From assembly GCF_035621455.1 (NCBI RefSeq), contig NZ_CP141822.1, forward strand, positions 3,100,001 through 3,164,000: a DNA stretch of 64,000 nt, read 5' to 3'. How positions within the stretch are numbered: position 1 is the stretch's first letter; each line of letters opens with the position of its first letter. This DNA is from Vibrio natriegens NBRC 15636 = ATCC 14048 = DSM 759 (GTDB lineage: Bacteria > Pseudomonadota > Gammaproteobacteria > Enterobacterales > Vibrionaceae). Of the stretch, positions 54,352 to 64,000 are shown in pieces. Under the pieces are notes generated by a model. The model was given only the letters and a program-made list of their open reading frames with translations. It was not told the DNA's origin and ran no database searches. The position numbers were made by a program, and so were the translations under genes.

Positions 54352-55551
54352 ATGAAAATATCAAAACTACAACTCGTTTATCTTGCAGTGCTGTCGATGC
54401 TTGGCTTTGTTGCTACCGACATGTACCTGCCAGCTTTTAAAGCAATGGAAATCGACTTCGCGACAGGTCCGGAACAAATTGCCCTATCTCTGACCGTATT
54501 TTTAGGGGGAATGGCATTTGGTCAGCTGATGTGGGGGTTGGCTTCGGATAAGTTTGGCCACCGCAATACACTAGCCGCAGGTTTAGTTGTATTTACTCTT
54601 GCTTCATTCGGTCTGGCATTCTGCGATCAGGTTTGGCAGCTACTCTCTCTCCGCTTTGTCCAAGCTATCGGTGTCTGTGCACCAGCGGTTATCTGGCAAG
54701 CGATGGTTATTAAACGTTACTCGAGCAGCAGCCAGCAGATTTTCGCCACTATTATGCCTTTGGTTGCCTTATCACCAGCGCTTGCTCCTCAATTAGGTGT
54801 GGTACTGGCAGACAACTTTGGCTGGCACAGTATTTTTATCACTTTAACACTGGTTGGCGTATTGCTTGTCGTGGCAACCATGATGCAGAAAGACGAAAAG
54901 GTGGAAGTAAAGCAGACCAGCATCTCAACAGATATTAAAGCACTGCTGGGCTCTAAGACTTACCTTGGCAACGTGACTATGTTTGCCACCGCTTCCGCTG
55001 CATTCTTTGCTTACCTGACAGGTATGCCAGAAATCATGGCGCAACTGGGTTATGAAGCCAAAGACATTGGTATGAGCTTTATTCCACAAACTATTGCGTT
55101 CATGGCTGGTGGCTACTTAGGCAAAGTCGGTGTGCGCAAATATGGCGACAAAAACGTTTTACGCCAGTTGATAGGCTTATTTAGTGTCGCGGCACTGATG
55201 GTATTCGTTGCGTCACAATGGACGTTAACCTCTATCTGGCCAATTCTGACGCCTTTCTGTCTGATCGCTGTCGCAAACGGTGCGCTATACCCAATCGTAG
55301 TAAACCGAGCGCTAGAGAGTGCTCATCAAAGCCCAGCAACCGCAGCTGGCTTGCAAAACAGCTTACAGATCTGCGTAAGTAGTCTTGCCAGCGCATTTGT
55401 TGCTGCGATGGCCAGCCAGGCTCAATCGGTCACTGGTATCGCGATTGTGATTTGTATGGCTGGTTTGTGGGTCGGCTATATTCTGTCTAATCGAGAGCTG
55501 GCTAAGCACTTTGCTACACCAGACAATTCTCGCGTGGTCAGCGAAGAGTAA
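54352..55551 (+). CDS. punC: MFS purine transporter PunC (YdhC)
   Basis: A 399-residue protein with about 12 transmembrane helices of the Bcr/CflA branch. LGFVATDMYLPAFKAM near residues 17-32, LRFVQAIGVCAPAVIWQA near 101-118, PLVALSPALAPQLG and ANGALYPIVVNRAL match E. coli YdhC closely. That protein imports purine nucleosides and was formerly listed as a drug exporter. It is divergent from punR. The ATG 54352 lacks a strong ribosome site. Confidence 0.87.
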   Translation: MKISKLQLVYLAVLSMLGFVATDMYLPAFKAMEIDFATGPEQIALSLTVFLGGMAFGQLMWGLASDKFGHRNTLAAGLVVFTLASFGLAFCDQVWQLLSLRFVQAIGVCAPAVIWQAMVIKRYSSSSQQIFATIMPLVALSPALAPQLGVVLADNFGWHSIFITLTLVGVLLVVATMMQKDEKVEVKQTSISTDIKALLGSKTYLGNVTMFATASAAFFAYLTGMPEIMAQLGYEAKDIGMSFIPQTIAFMAGGYLGKVGVRKYGDKNVLRQLIGLFSVAALMVFVASQWTLTSIWPILTPFCLIAVANGALYPIVVNRALESAHQSPATAAGLQNSLQICVSSLASAFVAAMASQAQSVTGIAIVICMAGLWVGYILSNRELAKHFATPDNSRVVSEE

Positions 55552-55587
55552 CGCTACACTAGAGTTCGATGACAACCTGGTGATAAC

Positions 55588-55620
55588 AAGAGCCGTTCTA
55601 TACGGCTCTTTGCTTTTTAT
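55588..55620. terminator. Terminator between punC and the convergent binding-protein gene
   Basis: AAGAGCCGT / ACGGCTCTT with a loop of five bases is followed by TGCTTTTTAT. Confidence 0.8.
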
Positions 55621-56393
55621 AGGCTTTTTAAGCCCCATTTTTCAGCAACTTGCTTGAAGAACCCTTGGGTTTCTTTCAGCTTCACCCAGTGATTGATGTA
55701 GTTAATCCAGACCTGATCATCTTGTGGCAGTAACATGGCTATCGGTGTTGGCCTGCGAGGTGTTTCAACTGGTACTATCGCTAACTGACTAAATTTCTCC
55801 ACCAGCGTGGCGGCTTCTACATTCGATGTCACTGACACGTCAGCGCGGCGGGCTAATAGCTCCTGAAAATCTCGCGCGGGCGCTTCTATCACAATATGCT
55901 GCGCGGAAGGGAAAAACTCTTTCACCATCTTTTCTTGTACCGTGCCTAATGTCGCCGCGACTTTCACCTCAGAGTTATCAAAATCAGCCCAATCGGTATA
56001 TTTCTCGAGGTCGCTCTTCTGTACGACTGGCACAAACGCAAGATAAAAATAAGGCTGGCTATATCCGGCCACTTTGGCACGTGACATATTTAATGACGCG
56101 CTTCCGGTGATGTCGTACTTGTTGGCGATAATTCCGTTCACCAACGTCTTCCAGTCTGTAGCTACGTATTCCACTTTTACCCCAAGATCTCTAGCTAGCT
56201 CCGTCATCACATCAATATCGAACCCTCGATAACTATTCGTCGCAGGATCTTTCATTGTCATCGGGTTCCAGTCACCCGTAGTGCCAACTCTTAATACCCC
56301 TTTGTCTAAAATATCTTGAAGACGACTCTGGGCGTACGCAACTTGAGTCATGGTGAGTAAACATATGCCTAAAGTGAGCAAAAATTTTTTCAT
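55617..56393 (-). CDS. Periplasmic amino-acid-type solute-binding protein (PheC-like)
   Basis: A 258-residue exported protein of the SBP_bac_3 family. Signal peptide residues 1-21 (ending AYA), then LQDILDKGVLRVGTTGDWNPM near 26-46, a family hallmark, YRGFDIDVMTELARDLG near 58-74 and DITGSASLNMSRAKV near 98-112. It resembles the cyclohexadienyl dehydratase PheC as well as polar amino-acid binding proteins, so it could be an enzyme or a receptor. It is divergent from a matching permease, which favours transport. Ligand unknown. Confidence 0.85.
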   Translation of the reverse strand: MKKFLLTLGICLLTMTQVAYAQSRLQDILDKGVLRVGTTGDWNPMTMKDPATNSYRGFDIDVMTELARDLGVKVEYVATDWKTLVNGIIANKYDITGSASLNMSRAKVAGYSQPYFYLAFVPVVQKSDLEKYTDWADFDNSEVKVAATLGTVQEKMVKEFFPSAQHIVIEAPARDFQELLARRADVSVTSNVEAATLVEKFSQLAIVPVETPRRPTPIAMLLPQDDQVWINYINHWVKLKETQGFFKQVAEKWGLKSL

Positions 56394-56508
56394 GTTTATT
56401 CCCTTAACATTAATGACCTTATACAGGTTACTGATTAACCTTTATTACAACCCCATTGAAAAACATAGCAGTAACAATGGAAATGTTTGGTTAATTCAGG
56501 AAATCAAC

Positions 56509-57252
56509 GTGAATTATCGATATCTTTGGCTCTCCACTTCACTACCATTACTGACTGGCTGCTCTGATTATCAATGGGGCTGGTACGTGCTCGACCCCTC
56601 GACAGAACAAGGACGGACAAACCTTCGATTCTTAGTGTCTGGATTTAATGACACGATTCAAGTATCACTTCTGAGTATGCTGTTTGCCATGACTCTGGGG
56701 TTACTCATCGCCTTACCCGCCCTATCTAATTCGCCTGCGCTAAAATGGGTAAACCGTATTTATGTTGAAGTGATTCGCTCTATTCCGGTTCTGGTATTGC
56801 TGCTTTGGGTGTATTACGGCATGCCTACGTTACTTTCAGTCTCACTCAATCATTACTGGGCTGGGGTGATCGCGTTAACCATTGCGGAGAGTGCATTTAT
56901 GGCGGAAGTGTTTCGTGGTGGGATTCAGGCAATCAGTCGCGGTCAGCATCAAGCGGCAGAGTCGATAGGTTTAAATTACTGGCAAAAGATGCGCTTGGTT
57001 ATTTTGCCTCAGGCGTTCAGGCAAATATTACCGCCGCTGGGCAATCAGTTTGTCTATATCCTCAAAATGAGTTCACTGGTCAGTGTCATTGGACTGAGTG
57101 ATCTTACACGTCGGGCTAACGAGCTGGTGGTCAATGAGTACTTACCATTAGAGATATACACCTTCTTAGTTCTGGAGTACTTACTATTGATTCTCTTTGT
57201 CTCTCAGGCTGTACGCTGGCTGGAGAAACGCATCGCAATTCCAAGCTACTAG
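56509..57252 (+). CDS. Polar amino-acid ABC transporter permease (HisM/GltK type)
   Basis: A 247-residue inner-membrane permease with about five helices. The ATPase-contacting EAA loop is EVFRGGIQAISRGQHQAAESIG and then L (about residues 143-165). An unusual N-terminus ends LPLLTGCSDYQW, with a lipobox-like LTGC before the first helix. The GTG 56509 has CAGGAAATC upstream. A partner ATPase gene is not adjacent; it must be encoded elsewhere or the pair is incomplete. The divergent binding protein probably feeds it. Confidence 0.87.
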   Translation: MNYRYLWLSTSLPLLTGCSDYQWGWYVLDPSTEQGRTNLRFLVSGFNDTIQVSLLSMLFAMTLGLLIALPALSNSPALKWVNRIYVEVIRSIPVLVLLLWVYYGMPTLLSVSLNHYWAGVIALTIAESAFMAEVFRGGIQAISRGQHQAAESIGLNYWQKMRLVILPQAFRQILPPLGNQFVYILKMSSLVSVIGLSDLTRRANELVVNEYLPLEIYTFLVLEYLLLILFVSQAVRWLEKRIAIPSY

Positions 57253-57283
57253 TCCAAACAGTGTAATCAAGAAGGAAAACAAC

Positions 57284-57310
57284 AAAGCCGCTCAATTTGA
57301 GCGGCTTTGG
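57284..57310. terminator. Terminator between the permease and glmU
   Basis: AAAGCCGCTCAA / TTTGAGCGGCTTT forms a stable hairpin between convergent genes. Confidence 0.88.
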
Positions 57311-57337
57311 TTTAAATTTATCTTACGCTGAGATGCG

Positions 57338-58699
57338 TTACTTTTTCTTTACCGGACGTTGCCAGCCTGTGATTCTGCGCTCTTTAGCACGAGTAATCAC
57401 TAACTCACCTTCGGCTACGTCTTTAGTCAGAGTAGTGCCTGCACCAATAGTCGCACCATCAGCGATAGCCACAGGTGCCACTAACTGGCTATCCGAACCA
57501 ACGAAAACATCATCACCGATGATGGTTTTGAACTTGTTCGCACCATCGTAATTACACGTAATCGTGCCAGCGCCAATGTTAGTGCGTTGGCCAATTTCTG
57601 CATCGCCCAGATAAGTCAGATGGTTCGCTTTAGAGCCTTCACCAATTCGCGCATTCTTCACTTCGACAAAGTTACCGACGTGAGAGTCGTTACGCATATC
57701 CGCGCCAGGACGCAGACGAGTGAATGGACCAACAGTACAATCTTCACCAACGGTTGCACCTTCAATCACGCTGTATGGACGGACGATCGTGTTGTCATCA
57801 ATCTCACAATCTTTCAAAACACAGCCAGCACCGATAACCACGTTATCACCAAGCGATACACTACCTTCGATAATAACGTTCACATCAATTTCGCAGTCCA
57901 TGCCGCATTGAAGCTCACCACGTAAGTCAAAGCGAGCTGGATCACGTAGCATAACACCCTGCTCAAGCAGTTTTTGCGCTTGCATCGATTGGAATGCGCG
58001 CTCTAGACGAGCAAGCTGGGCACGATCATTCACGCCTTCAACTTCAATCGCATTCACTGGATGGACAGCTTCCACTGCACGACCTTCATCGTGAGCAGCA
58101 GCAATGATGTCAGTCAGGTAGTACTCGCCTTGCGCATTATTGTTGTTTAAGCCTGACAACCAACGCTTCAGATCACCACCAGTCGCAACCATCACACCTG
58201 TGTTGATTTCTTTGATCTGTTTTTGTTCTTCGGTGGCGTCTTTCTGCTCGACGATAGCAACGACAGGACCATTCTTACGCACGATACGTCCATAACCAGT
58301 CGGGTTATCCAGAACTACCGTCAGCAACGCGATACCACCCGTTGGCTGGGCATCAAGTAAGCTCTCAATAGTTTCCGCAGAAATCAGTGGTACATCCCCA
58401 TACGAGATAAGAATTTTCTCGTCATCTTCGAACTGTGCTGACGCCTGATCCACCGCATGACCAGTACCTAGCTGCTCCGCCTGAAGGACCCAGTTTACTG
58501 GCTCTTCCGCTAGCACCTGTTTCATTTGATCACCACCATGACCGTAAACTAGGTGAATATTTTGAGCACCAAGACCGGTACATGTATCAATGACATGTTT
58601 TGCCATTGGCTTCCCTGCCAAAGTGTGAAGCACTTTAGGCATATTCGAATACATACGGGTTCCTTTACCCGCAGCAAGAATTACAGCACTGAATTTCAT
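57338..58699 (-). CDS. glmU: Bifunctional UDP-GlcNAc pyrophosphorylase / GlcN-1-P acetyltransferase GlmU
   Basis: A 453-residue enzyme that acetylates glucosamine 1-phosphate and then couples it to UTP, giving UDP-GlcNAc for peptidoglycan and LPS. The N-terminal uridyltransferase has [13 protein letters not shown] near residues 5-17; the C-terminal left-handed beta-helix (about 250-453) is built of hexapeptide repeats (for example [11 protein letters not shown]). ATG 58699 is the family start; a TTG at 58705 is in frame. It lies downstream of the atp operon on the same strand, with a terminator between. Confidence 0.97.
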   Translation of the reverse strand: MKFSAVILAAGKGTRMYSNMPKVLHTLAGKPMAKHVIDTCTGLGAQNIHLVYGHGGDQMKQVLAEEPVNWVLQAEQLGTGHAVDQASAQFEDDEKILISYGDVPLISAETIESLLDAQPTGGIALLTVVLDNPTGYGRIVRKNGPVVAIVEQKDATEEQKQIKEINTGVMVATGGDLKRWLSGLNNNNAQGEYYLTDIIAAAHDEGRAVEAVHPVNAIEVEGVNDRAQLARLERAFQSMQAQKLLEQGVMLRDPARFDLRGELQCGMDCEIDVNVIIEGSVSLGDNVVIGAGCVLKDCEIDDNTIVRPYSVIEGATVGEDCTVGPFTRLRPGADMRNDSHVGNFVEVKNARIGEGSKANHLTYLGDAEIGQRTNIGAGTITCNYDGANKFKTIIGDDVFVGSDSQLVAPVAIADGATIGAGTTLTKDVAEGELVITRAKERRITGWQRPVKKK

Positions 58700-58796
58700 G
58701 GACAACCTATTGACGTTATTTATTTAATCGGCGGATATTTTAGACAGCTTGAAGGGATAAGTTAATGGTGAAAGGTCAATTTCTAACTAAAAATAA

Positions 58797-58830
58797 TCAA
58801 AAAGGCGACCATTTGGCCGCCTTTTTCATG
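58797..58830 (-). terminator. Terminator of the atp operon
   Basis: On the minus strand AAAAAGGCGGCCA / TGGTCGCCTTTTT (one mismatch) ends in a T-run. Confidence 0.87.
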
Positions 58831-58848
58831 CAACGTTGCTAATTGAGC

Positions 58849-59271
58849 TTAGCGACGCTTTTTGGTCAGCTCGATAACTCGTAGCTGAGCAATGGCTTTA
58901 GCCAGTTCACTGGCCGCTTGTGCGAAGTCCATATCGCCATGCTGGTTCTGGATATTCTCCTCAGCACGACGCTTAGCTTCTTCTGCCTTCGCTGCGTCTA
59001 GATCTTCACCACGAATCGCTGTATCAGCCAGTACTGTAGCAGTACCAGGCTGAACTTCGACCATACCACCAGAGACATAAATGAACTCTTCGTGGCCGTG
59101 CTGTTTCACAATACGCACCATACCAGGCTGAATAGCGGTCAGAAGCGGAGTATGGCCATGGAAAATACCAAGCTCACCTTCGCTACCGGTCACCTGAAAC
59201 GTCTCTACACGACCAGAGAAAATGCGTTTCTCAGCGCTTACTACGTCTAGGTGAAAGGTTATTGGTGCCAT
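58849..59271 (-). CDS. atpC: ATP synthase epsilon subunit AtpC
   Basis: A 140-residue F1 central-stalk subunit: N-terminal beta-sandwich ([15 protein letters not shown], then [17 protein letters not shown] near residues 29-45) and a C-terminal helical hairpin that can inhibit ATP hydrolysis. It is the last gene of the operon. Confidence 0.97.
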   Translation of the reverse strand: MAPITFHLDVVSAEKRIFSGRVETFQVTGSEGELGIFHGHTPLLTAIQPGMVRIVKQHGHEEFIYVSGGMVEVQPGTATVLADTAIRGEDLDAAKAEEAKRRAEENIQNQHGDMDFAQAASELAKAIAQLRVIELTKKRR

Positions 59272-59289
59272 ATCGCCTCCTAGTTAGCC

Positions 59290-60708
<1,419 letters not shown>

Positions 60709-60728
60709 CTATTTCGTTTTACCTAAGC

Positions 60729-61595
60729 TTAAACCGCAGATGCACCACCAACGATTTCCGACAGTTCTTGTGTGATCGCAGCCTGACGGGCTTTGTTGTA
60801 CACAAGTTCCAAATCATCAATCAAGTTGGTTGCGTTATCCGTTGCAGCCTTCATCGCAATCATTCGAGCCGCTTGCTCACAAGCAAGGTTCTCTACCACA
60901 CCTTGGTATACCTGAGACTCTACGTAACGCACTAGTAGCGTATCCAGTAGAGGTTTTGGCTCAGGCTCATAGATGTAGTCCCATGAGTGCTCACGCTGCA
61001 TCTCTTTGCTGTCCGATTTAGGCAAAGGTAGCAATTGATCGATCGTTGGTTGCTGAACCATAGTGTTCACAAACTTGTTGAACACTACGTATAGACGGTC
61101 CAGTTCACCTTCATCGTATTTCTTAAGCATTACGCCAACAGAACCGATTAGGTCTTCCAGGCTTGGATTATCACCAAGGCCAGAAACCTGTGCCGCAACT
61201 TTTGCGCCACCATGTTTAAAGAAACCGGTCGCTTTTGAGCCAATTACCGCTAGCTCAATTTCAGCACCTTTTTCTTTCCATGCTTGCATGTCTGTAACGG
61301 CTTTCTTGAACACGTTAATGTTCAAACCACCACACAGACCACGGTCTGTCGAAACGATGATGTAACCAACACGTTTAGCTTCACGCTCTTCTAGGTACGG
61401 ATGACGGTACTCTAGATTTGCGTTTGCCACATGACCGATCACTTTACGCATTGTTTCAGCGTATGGACGAGAAGCTTCCATTGCATCTTGAGAGCGACGC
61501 ATTTTTGAAGCTGCTACCATTTCCATCGCTTTCGTAATTTTCTGCGTGCTTTTAACACTACCGATTTTATTACGTATCTCTTTTGCGCCGGCCAT
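60729..61595 (-). CDS. atpG: ATP synthase gamma subunit AtpG
   Basis: A 288-residue rotor subunit whose N- and C-terminal helices form the coiled-coil shaft inside F1. [31 protein letters not shown] near residues 6-36 (given here as segments EIRNKIGSV and [13 protein letters not shown]) is the most conserved part, and [15 protein letters not shown] near the C-terminus is also diagnostic. Confidence 0.97.
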   Translation of the reverse strand: MAGAKEIRNKIGSVKSTQKITKAMEMVAASKMRRSQDAMEASRPYAETMRKVIGHVANANLEYRHPYLEEREAKRVGYIIVSTDRGLCGGLNINVFKKAVTDMQAWKEKGAEIELAVIGSKATGFFKHGGAKVAAQVSGLGDNPSLEDLIGSVGVMLKKYDEGELDRLYVVFNKFVNTMVQQPTIDQLLPLPKSDSKEMQREHSWDYIYEPEPKPLLDTLLVRYVESQVYQGVVENLACEQAARMIAMKAATDNATNLIDDLELVYNKARQAAITQELSEIVGGASAV

Positions 61596-61639
61596 CGTTA
61601 CTCTCCGTTAGTTGGTGGCAGAAACTGCCACCGACCTAA

Positions 61640-63181
61640 TTACCAAGTTTGGGTTGCTTTGAAGTCGTCAGTCAGTTTCTTCAACTGAGCTTCGATTTCA
61701 TCGTTGTAAGCACCAGACTTGTCGATCTCAGCTGCTAGTTCAGCGTATTGACCGCGAGCGTACGATAGTAGAGCCGCCTCGAAATCTAGAACTTTGTTTA
61801 GTTCTATATCATCAAGGTAACCGCGCTCTGCCGCGAAGATAGTTAGCGCTTGGTCAAATACAGACATTGGAGCGTACTGCTTCTGCTTCATTAGTTCTGT
61901 AACTTTTTGACCATGGTCTAGCTGTTTCTTCGTTGCTTCATCAAGGTCAGAAGAGAACTGAGCAAATGCTGCTAGTTCGCGGTATGCAGCTAGTGCTGTA
62001 CGGATACCACCTGATAGTTTCTTGATGATTTTCGTCTGAGCTGAACCACCTACACGAGATACTGAGATACCAGGGTCAACAGCTGGACGTACGCCTGCGT
62101 TGAATAGCTCAGTTTGTAGGAAGATCTGACCATCGGTAATTGAGATTACGTTAGTCGGTACGAATGCTGAAACGTCACCTGCTTGAGTTTCGATGATAGG
62201 AAGAGCAGTCAAAGAACCAGTCTTACCTTTCACTTCACCGTTAGTGAAACGCTCTACGTACTCTTCGCTTACACGAGCTGCACGCTCTAGTAGACGAGAG
62301 TGTAAGTAGAATACGTCACCTGGGAATGCCTCACGGCCTGGTGGACGTTTAAGTAGTAGAGAGATCTGACGGTAAGCTACTGCTTGCTTAGATAGATCAT
62401 CGTAAACAATCAGTGCGTCTTCGCCGCGATCGCGGAAGTATTCACCCATCGCACAACCTGCGTATGGCGCTAAGTATTGTAGCGCTGCAGATTCAGAAGC
62501 GGATGCAACTACAACGATAGTGTTTTGTAGTGCGCCGTGCTCTTCTAGTTTGCGAACCACGTTAGCAATAGTCGATGCTTTCTGACCGATTGCTACGTAG
62601 ATTGAGAAAATACCAGAGTCTTTCTGGTTGATGATCGCATCGATCGCCAGTGCTGTTTTACCAATCTGACGGTCACCGATGATAAGTTCACGCTGACCAC
62701 GACCGATTGGGATCATTGAGTCAACTGACTTATAACCAGTTTGCACAGGTTGGTCTACCGATTTACGGTCGATTACACCTGGTGCGATCACTTCTACAGG
62801 CGAAGTCATTTTCGCTTCGATTGGACCTTTACCATCGATAGGCTCACCCAGCGTGTTTACTACGCGGCCTAGTAGTTCTGGACCAACTGGCACTTCAAGA
62901 ATGCGGCCAGTACCTGTAACTTTCATGCCTTCCCTAAGGTCAGCATATGGGCCCATTACAACTGCACCAACCGAGTCACGCTCAAGGTTAAGTGCCAGTG
63001 CAAAACGGCCACCCGGTAATTCAATCATTTCACCTTGCATCACGTCCGCTAGGCCGTGGATGCGGATGATACCATCGCTTACCGATACGATAGTACCCTC
63101 GTTACGAGCTTCACTAACAACTTCGAAAGATTCGATACGTTGTTTGATCAGATCGCTAATTTCCGTGGAATTAAGTTGCAT
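61640..63181 (-). CDS. atpA: ATP synthase alpha subunit AtpA
   Basis: A 513-residue non-catalytic nucleotide-binding subunit. The P-loop is [15 protein letters not shown] near residues 169-183; the arginine finger lies in the conserved [10 protein letters not shown] segment near 368-377. ATG 63181 gives the standard N-terminus MQLNSTEIS, with TTGGAG upstream; ten further codons upstream are open but overlap atpH. Confidence 0.98.
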   Translation of the reverse strand: MQLNSTEISDLIKQRIESFEVVSEARNEGTIVSVSDGIIRIHGLADVMQGEMIELPGGRFALALNLERDSVGAVVMGPYADLREGMKVTGTGRILEVPVGPELLGRVVNTLGEPIDGKGPIEAKMTSPVEVIAPGVIDRKSVDQPVQTGYKSVDSMIPIGRGQRELIIGDRQIGKTALAIDAIINQKDSGIFSIYVAIGQKASTIANVVRKLEEHGALQNTIVVVASASESAALQYLAPYAGCAMGEYFRDRGEDALIVYDDLSKQAVAYRQISLLLKRPPGREAFPGDVFYLHSRLLERAARVSEEYVERFTNGEVKGKTGSLTALPIIETQAGDVSAFVPTNVISITDGQIFLQTELFNAGVRPAVDPGISVSRVGGSAQTKIIKKLSGGIRTALAAYRELAAFAQFSSDLDEATKKQLDHGQKVTELMKQKQYAPMSVFDQALTIFAAERGYLDDIELNKVLDFEAALLSYARGQYAELAAEIDKSGAYNDEIEAQLKKLTDDFKATQTW

Positions 63182-63194
63182 GCTCCAATCCCCA

Positions 63195-63728
63195 TTAAGA
63201 CTGCAATGCATCGCTCAGGCGGTTCAAACGACCACGCGCTGAGTCATCGATGACTAGGTCTCCGGCTCGAATAATAACCCCACCAAGTAGGGTCTCATCT
63301 ACACTGCAATTCAGCTTCACTTTACGTTCAAGACGCGCTTCAAGTTTGCTGCCGATATTTGCAAGCTGTTCATCAGAAAGTTCTGACGCTGAAATTACTT
63401 CAACATCAACTTCTTTCTCATGCTCTTTCTTCAGAATGAAGAATTGCTCACAAACATCGGGAAGGGCCGTTAAACGACCATTCTCAGCCATCACCTTTAA
63501 AAGGTTTTGACCGTTTGCATCAACTTGGTCACCGCAAACTGCAACAAATATTTCTGCCATTTTTTCAGCAGAGAATGAACTGGTTAGCAGTTCACTCATT
63601 TGTTCGTTTTTAGCAACTTCAGCAGCAAAAGACAGCATTTGACCCCATTGGTCGAGTTGGTCTTTTTCTACCGCAAAGTCGAAGGCTGCTTTAGCATAGG
63701 GGCGTGCGATTGTAGTCAAATCAGACAT
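63195..63728 (-). CDS. atpH: ATP synthase delta subunit AtpH
   Basis: A 177-residue peripheral-stalk subunit that links F1 to the b-subunit dimer. The N-terminal helical domain ([16 protein letters not shown] near residues 6-21) and the C-terminal [20 protein letters not shown] near 150-169 are family hallmarks. Confidence 0.97.
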   Translation of the reverse strand: MSDLTTIARPYAKAAFDFAVEKDQLDQWGQMLSFAAEVAKNEQMSELLTSSFSAEKMAEIFVAVCGDQVDANGQNLLKVMAENGRLTALPDVCEQFFILKKEHEKEVDVEVISASELSDEQLANIGSKLEARLERKVKLNCSVDETLLGGVIIRAGDLVIDDSARGRLNRLSDALQS

Positions 63729-63742
63729 ATGCGCCCCCAGAC

Positions 63743-64000
63743 TTAAAGTTTTGCAGTAATGTTGTCGAGAATATCTTTTTGCGCATCTTTATCGATAGTA
63801 CGCTCAAGGATTTTCTCAGCACCAGCTACAGCCAGAGTAGCAACTTGTTTGCGCAGCTCATCGCGTGCACGATTACGCTCAGCTTCAAGTTCAGCTTCTG
63901 CTTGCGTTAGGATTTTCTGGCGTTCTGCCTGAGCTTCCTCGCGAGCTTCTTCTAGAATTTGAGACTTACGCTTATTCGCTTGCTCGATGATCTCAGTTGC
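63743..64000 (-). CDS. atpF: ATP synthase b subunit AtpF, C-terminal part (runs off the window)
   Basis: The last 85 codons of the b subunit are visible, ending NITAKL. The sequence is a long charged helix ([20 protein letters not shown] and so on), the dimeric peripheral stalk. It ends 14 bases before atpH. The membrane helix lies beyond position 64000. Confidence 0.95.
   Translation of the reverse strand, partial: ATEIIEQANKRKSQILEEAREEAQAERQKILTQAEAELEAERNRARDELRKQVATLAVAGAEKILERTIDKDAQKDILDNITAKL

Overview
The window is a stretch of chromosome from a Vibrio-like gammaproteobacterium, probably the larger chromosome close to its origin. The main reasons are the gene order (def-fmt-rsmB-trkA-trkH, srkA-dsbA-yihG, comM-ilvGM-DA, glmU beside the atp operon), an rRNA operon with Glu-Lys-Ala-Val spacer tRNAs, and three copies of the chromosomal parS site. 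GC content looks moderate and even. No insertion sequence, phage, integron or CRISPR array was seen. The genus is inferred from family-level recognition and synteny, not from a search.

Layout. 1-248 is the start of uvrD. 529-2965 is a four-gene bufferin-type operon: a Cys-rich exported precursor peptide, a DUF692 (MNIO) enzyme, a DUF2063 partner and a DoxX membrane protein. 2993-7589 holds a small unknown gene, an MFS exporter with a divergent LysR regulator, and an M24 aminopeptidase. 7748-13978 (minus) is the thiCEFSGH thiamine operon behind a TPP riboswitch, followed by crcB (fluoride channel) and a Tat-exported multicopper oxidase. 16571-22308 (minus) is a complete rRNA operon (16S, Glu, Lys, Ala, Val, 23S, 5S, Asp, degenerate Trp, Trp) with its promoter and boxA. 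22800-31302 contains the yrdA/yrdB/aroE/hemF/tsaC group, purEK behind a PurR operator, and yrdD-smg-dprA-lysM. 31441-37821 is def-fmt-rsmB-trkA-trkH plus a small exported protein. 37855-45724 mixes conserved loci (hlyIII-type, spo0M-type, yihD, ccoG, srkA-dsbA, yihG, a DUF2860 protein) with an unannotated 55-codon ORF at 39684. 45756-53248 is comM and the ilv operon with leader peptide and attenuator. 53296-57252 has the punR/punC pair and a divergent amino-acid-type binding protein and permease. 57338-64000 (minus) is glmU and the atp operon up to a partial atpF.

How the genes work together. Copper handling recurs: the bufferin operon, the multicopper oxidase and ccoG (cbb3 oxidase maturation). 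DNA uptake is served by dprA and comM. The thi operon carries the thiazole branch, HMP-P synthesis and TMP synthase, and its ThiE has a long N-terminal half resembling a degenerate ThiD kinase. The ilv operon lacks an intact ilvE: only a short, frameshifted tail remains between ilvM and ilvD, so branched-chain transamination must be encoded elsewhere. The three parS sites (one at the bufB start codon, one intergenic, one inside thiE) mark this as a ParB-loading, origin-proximal region.
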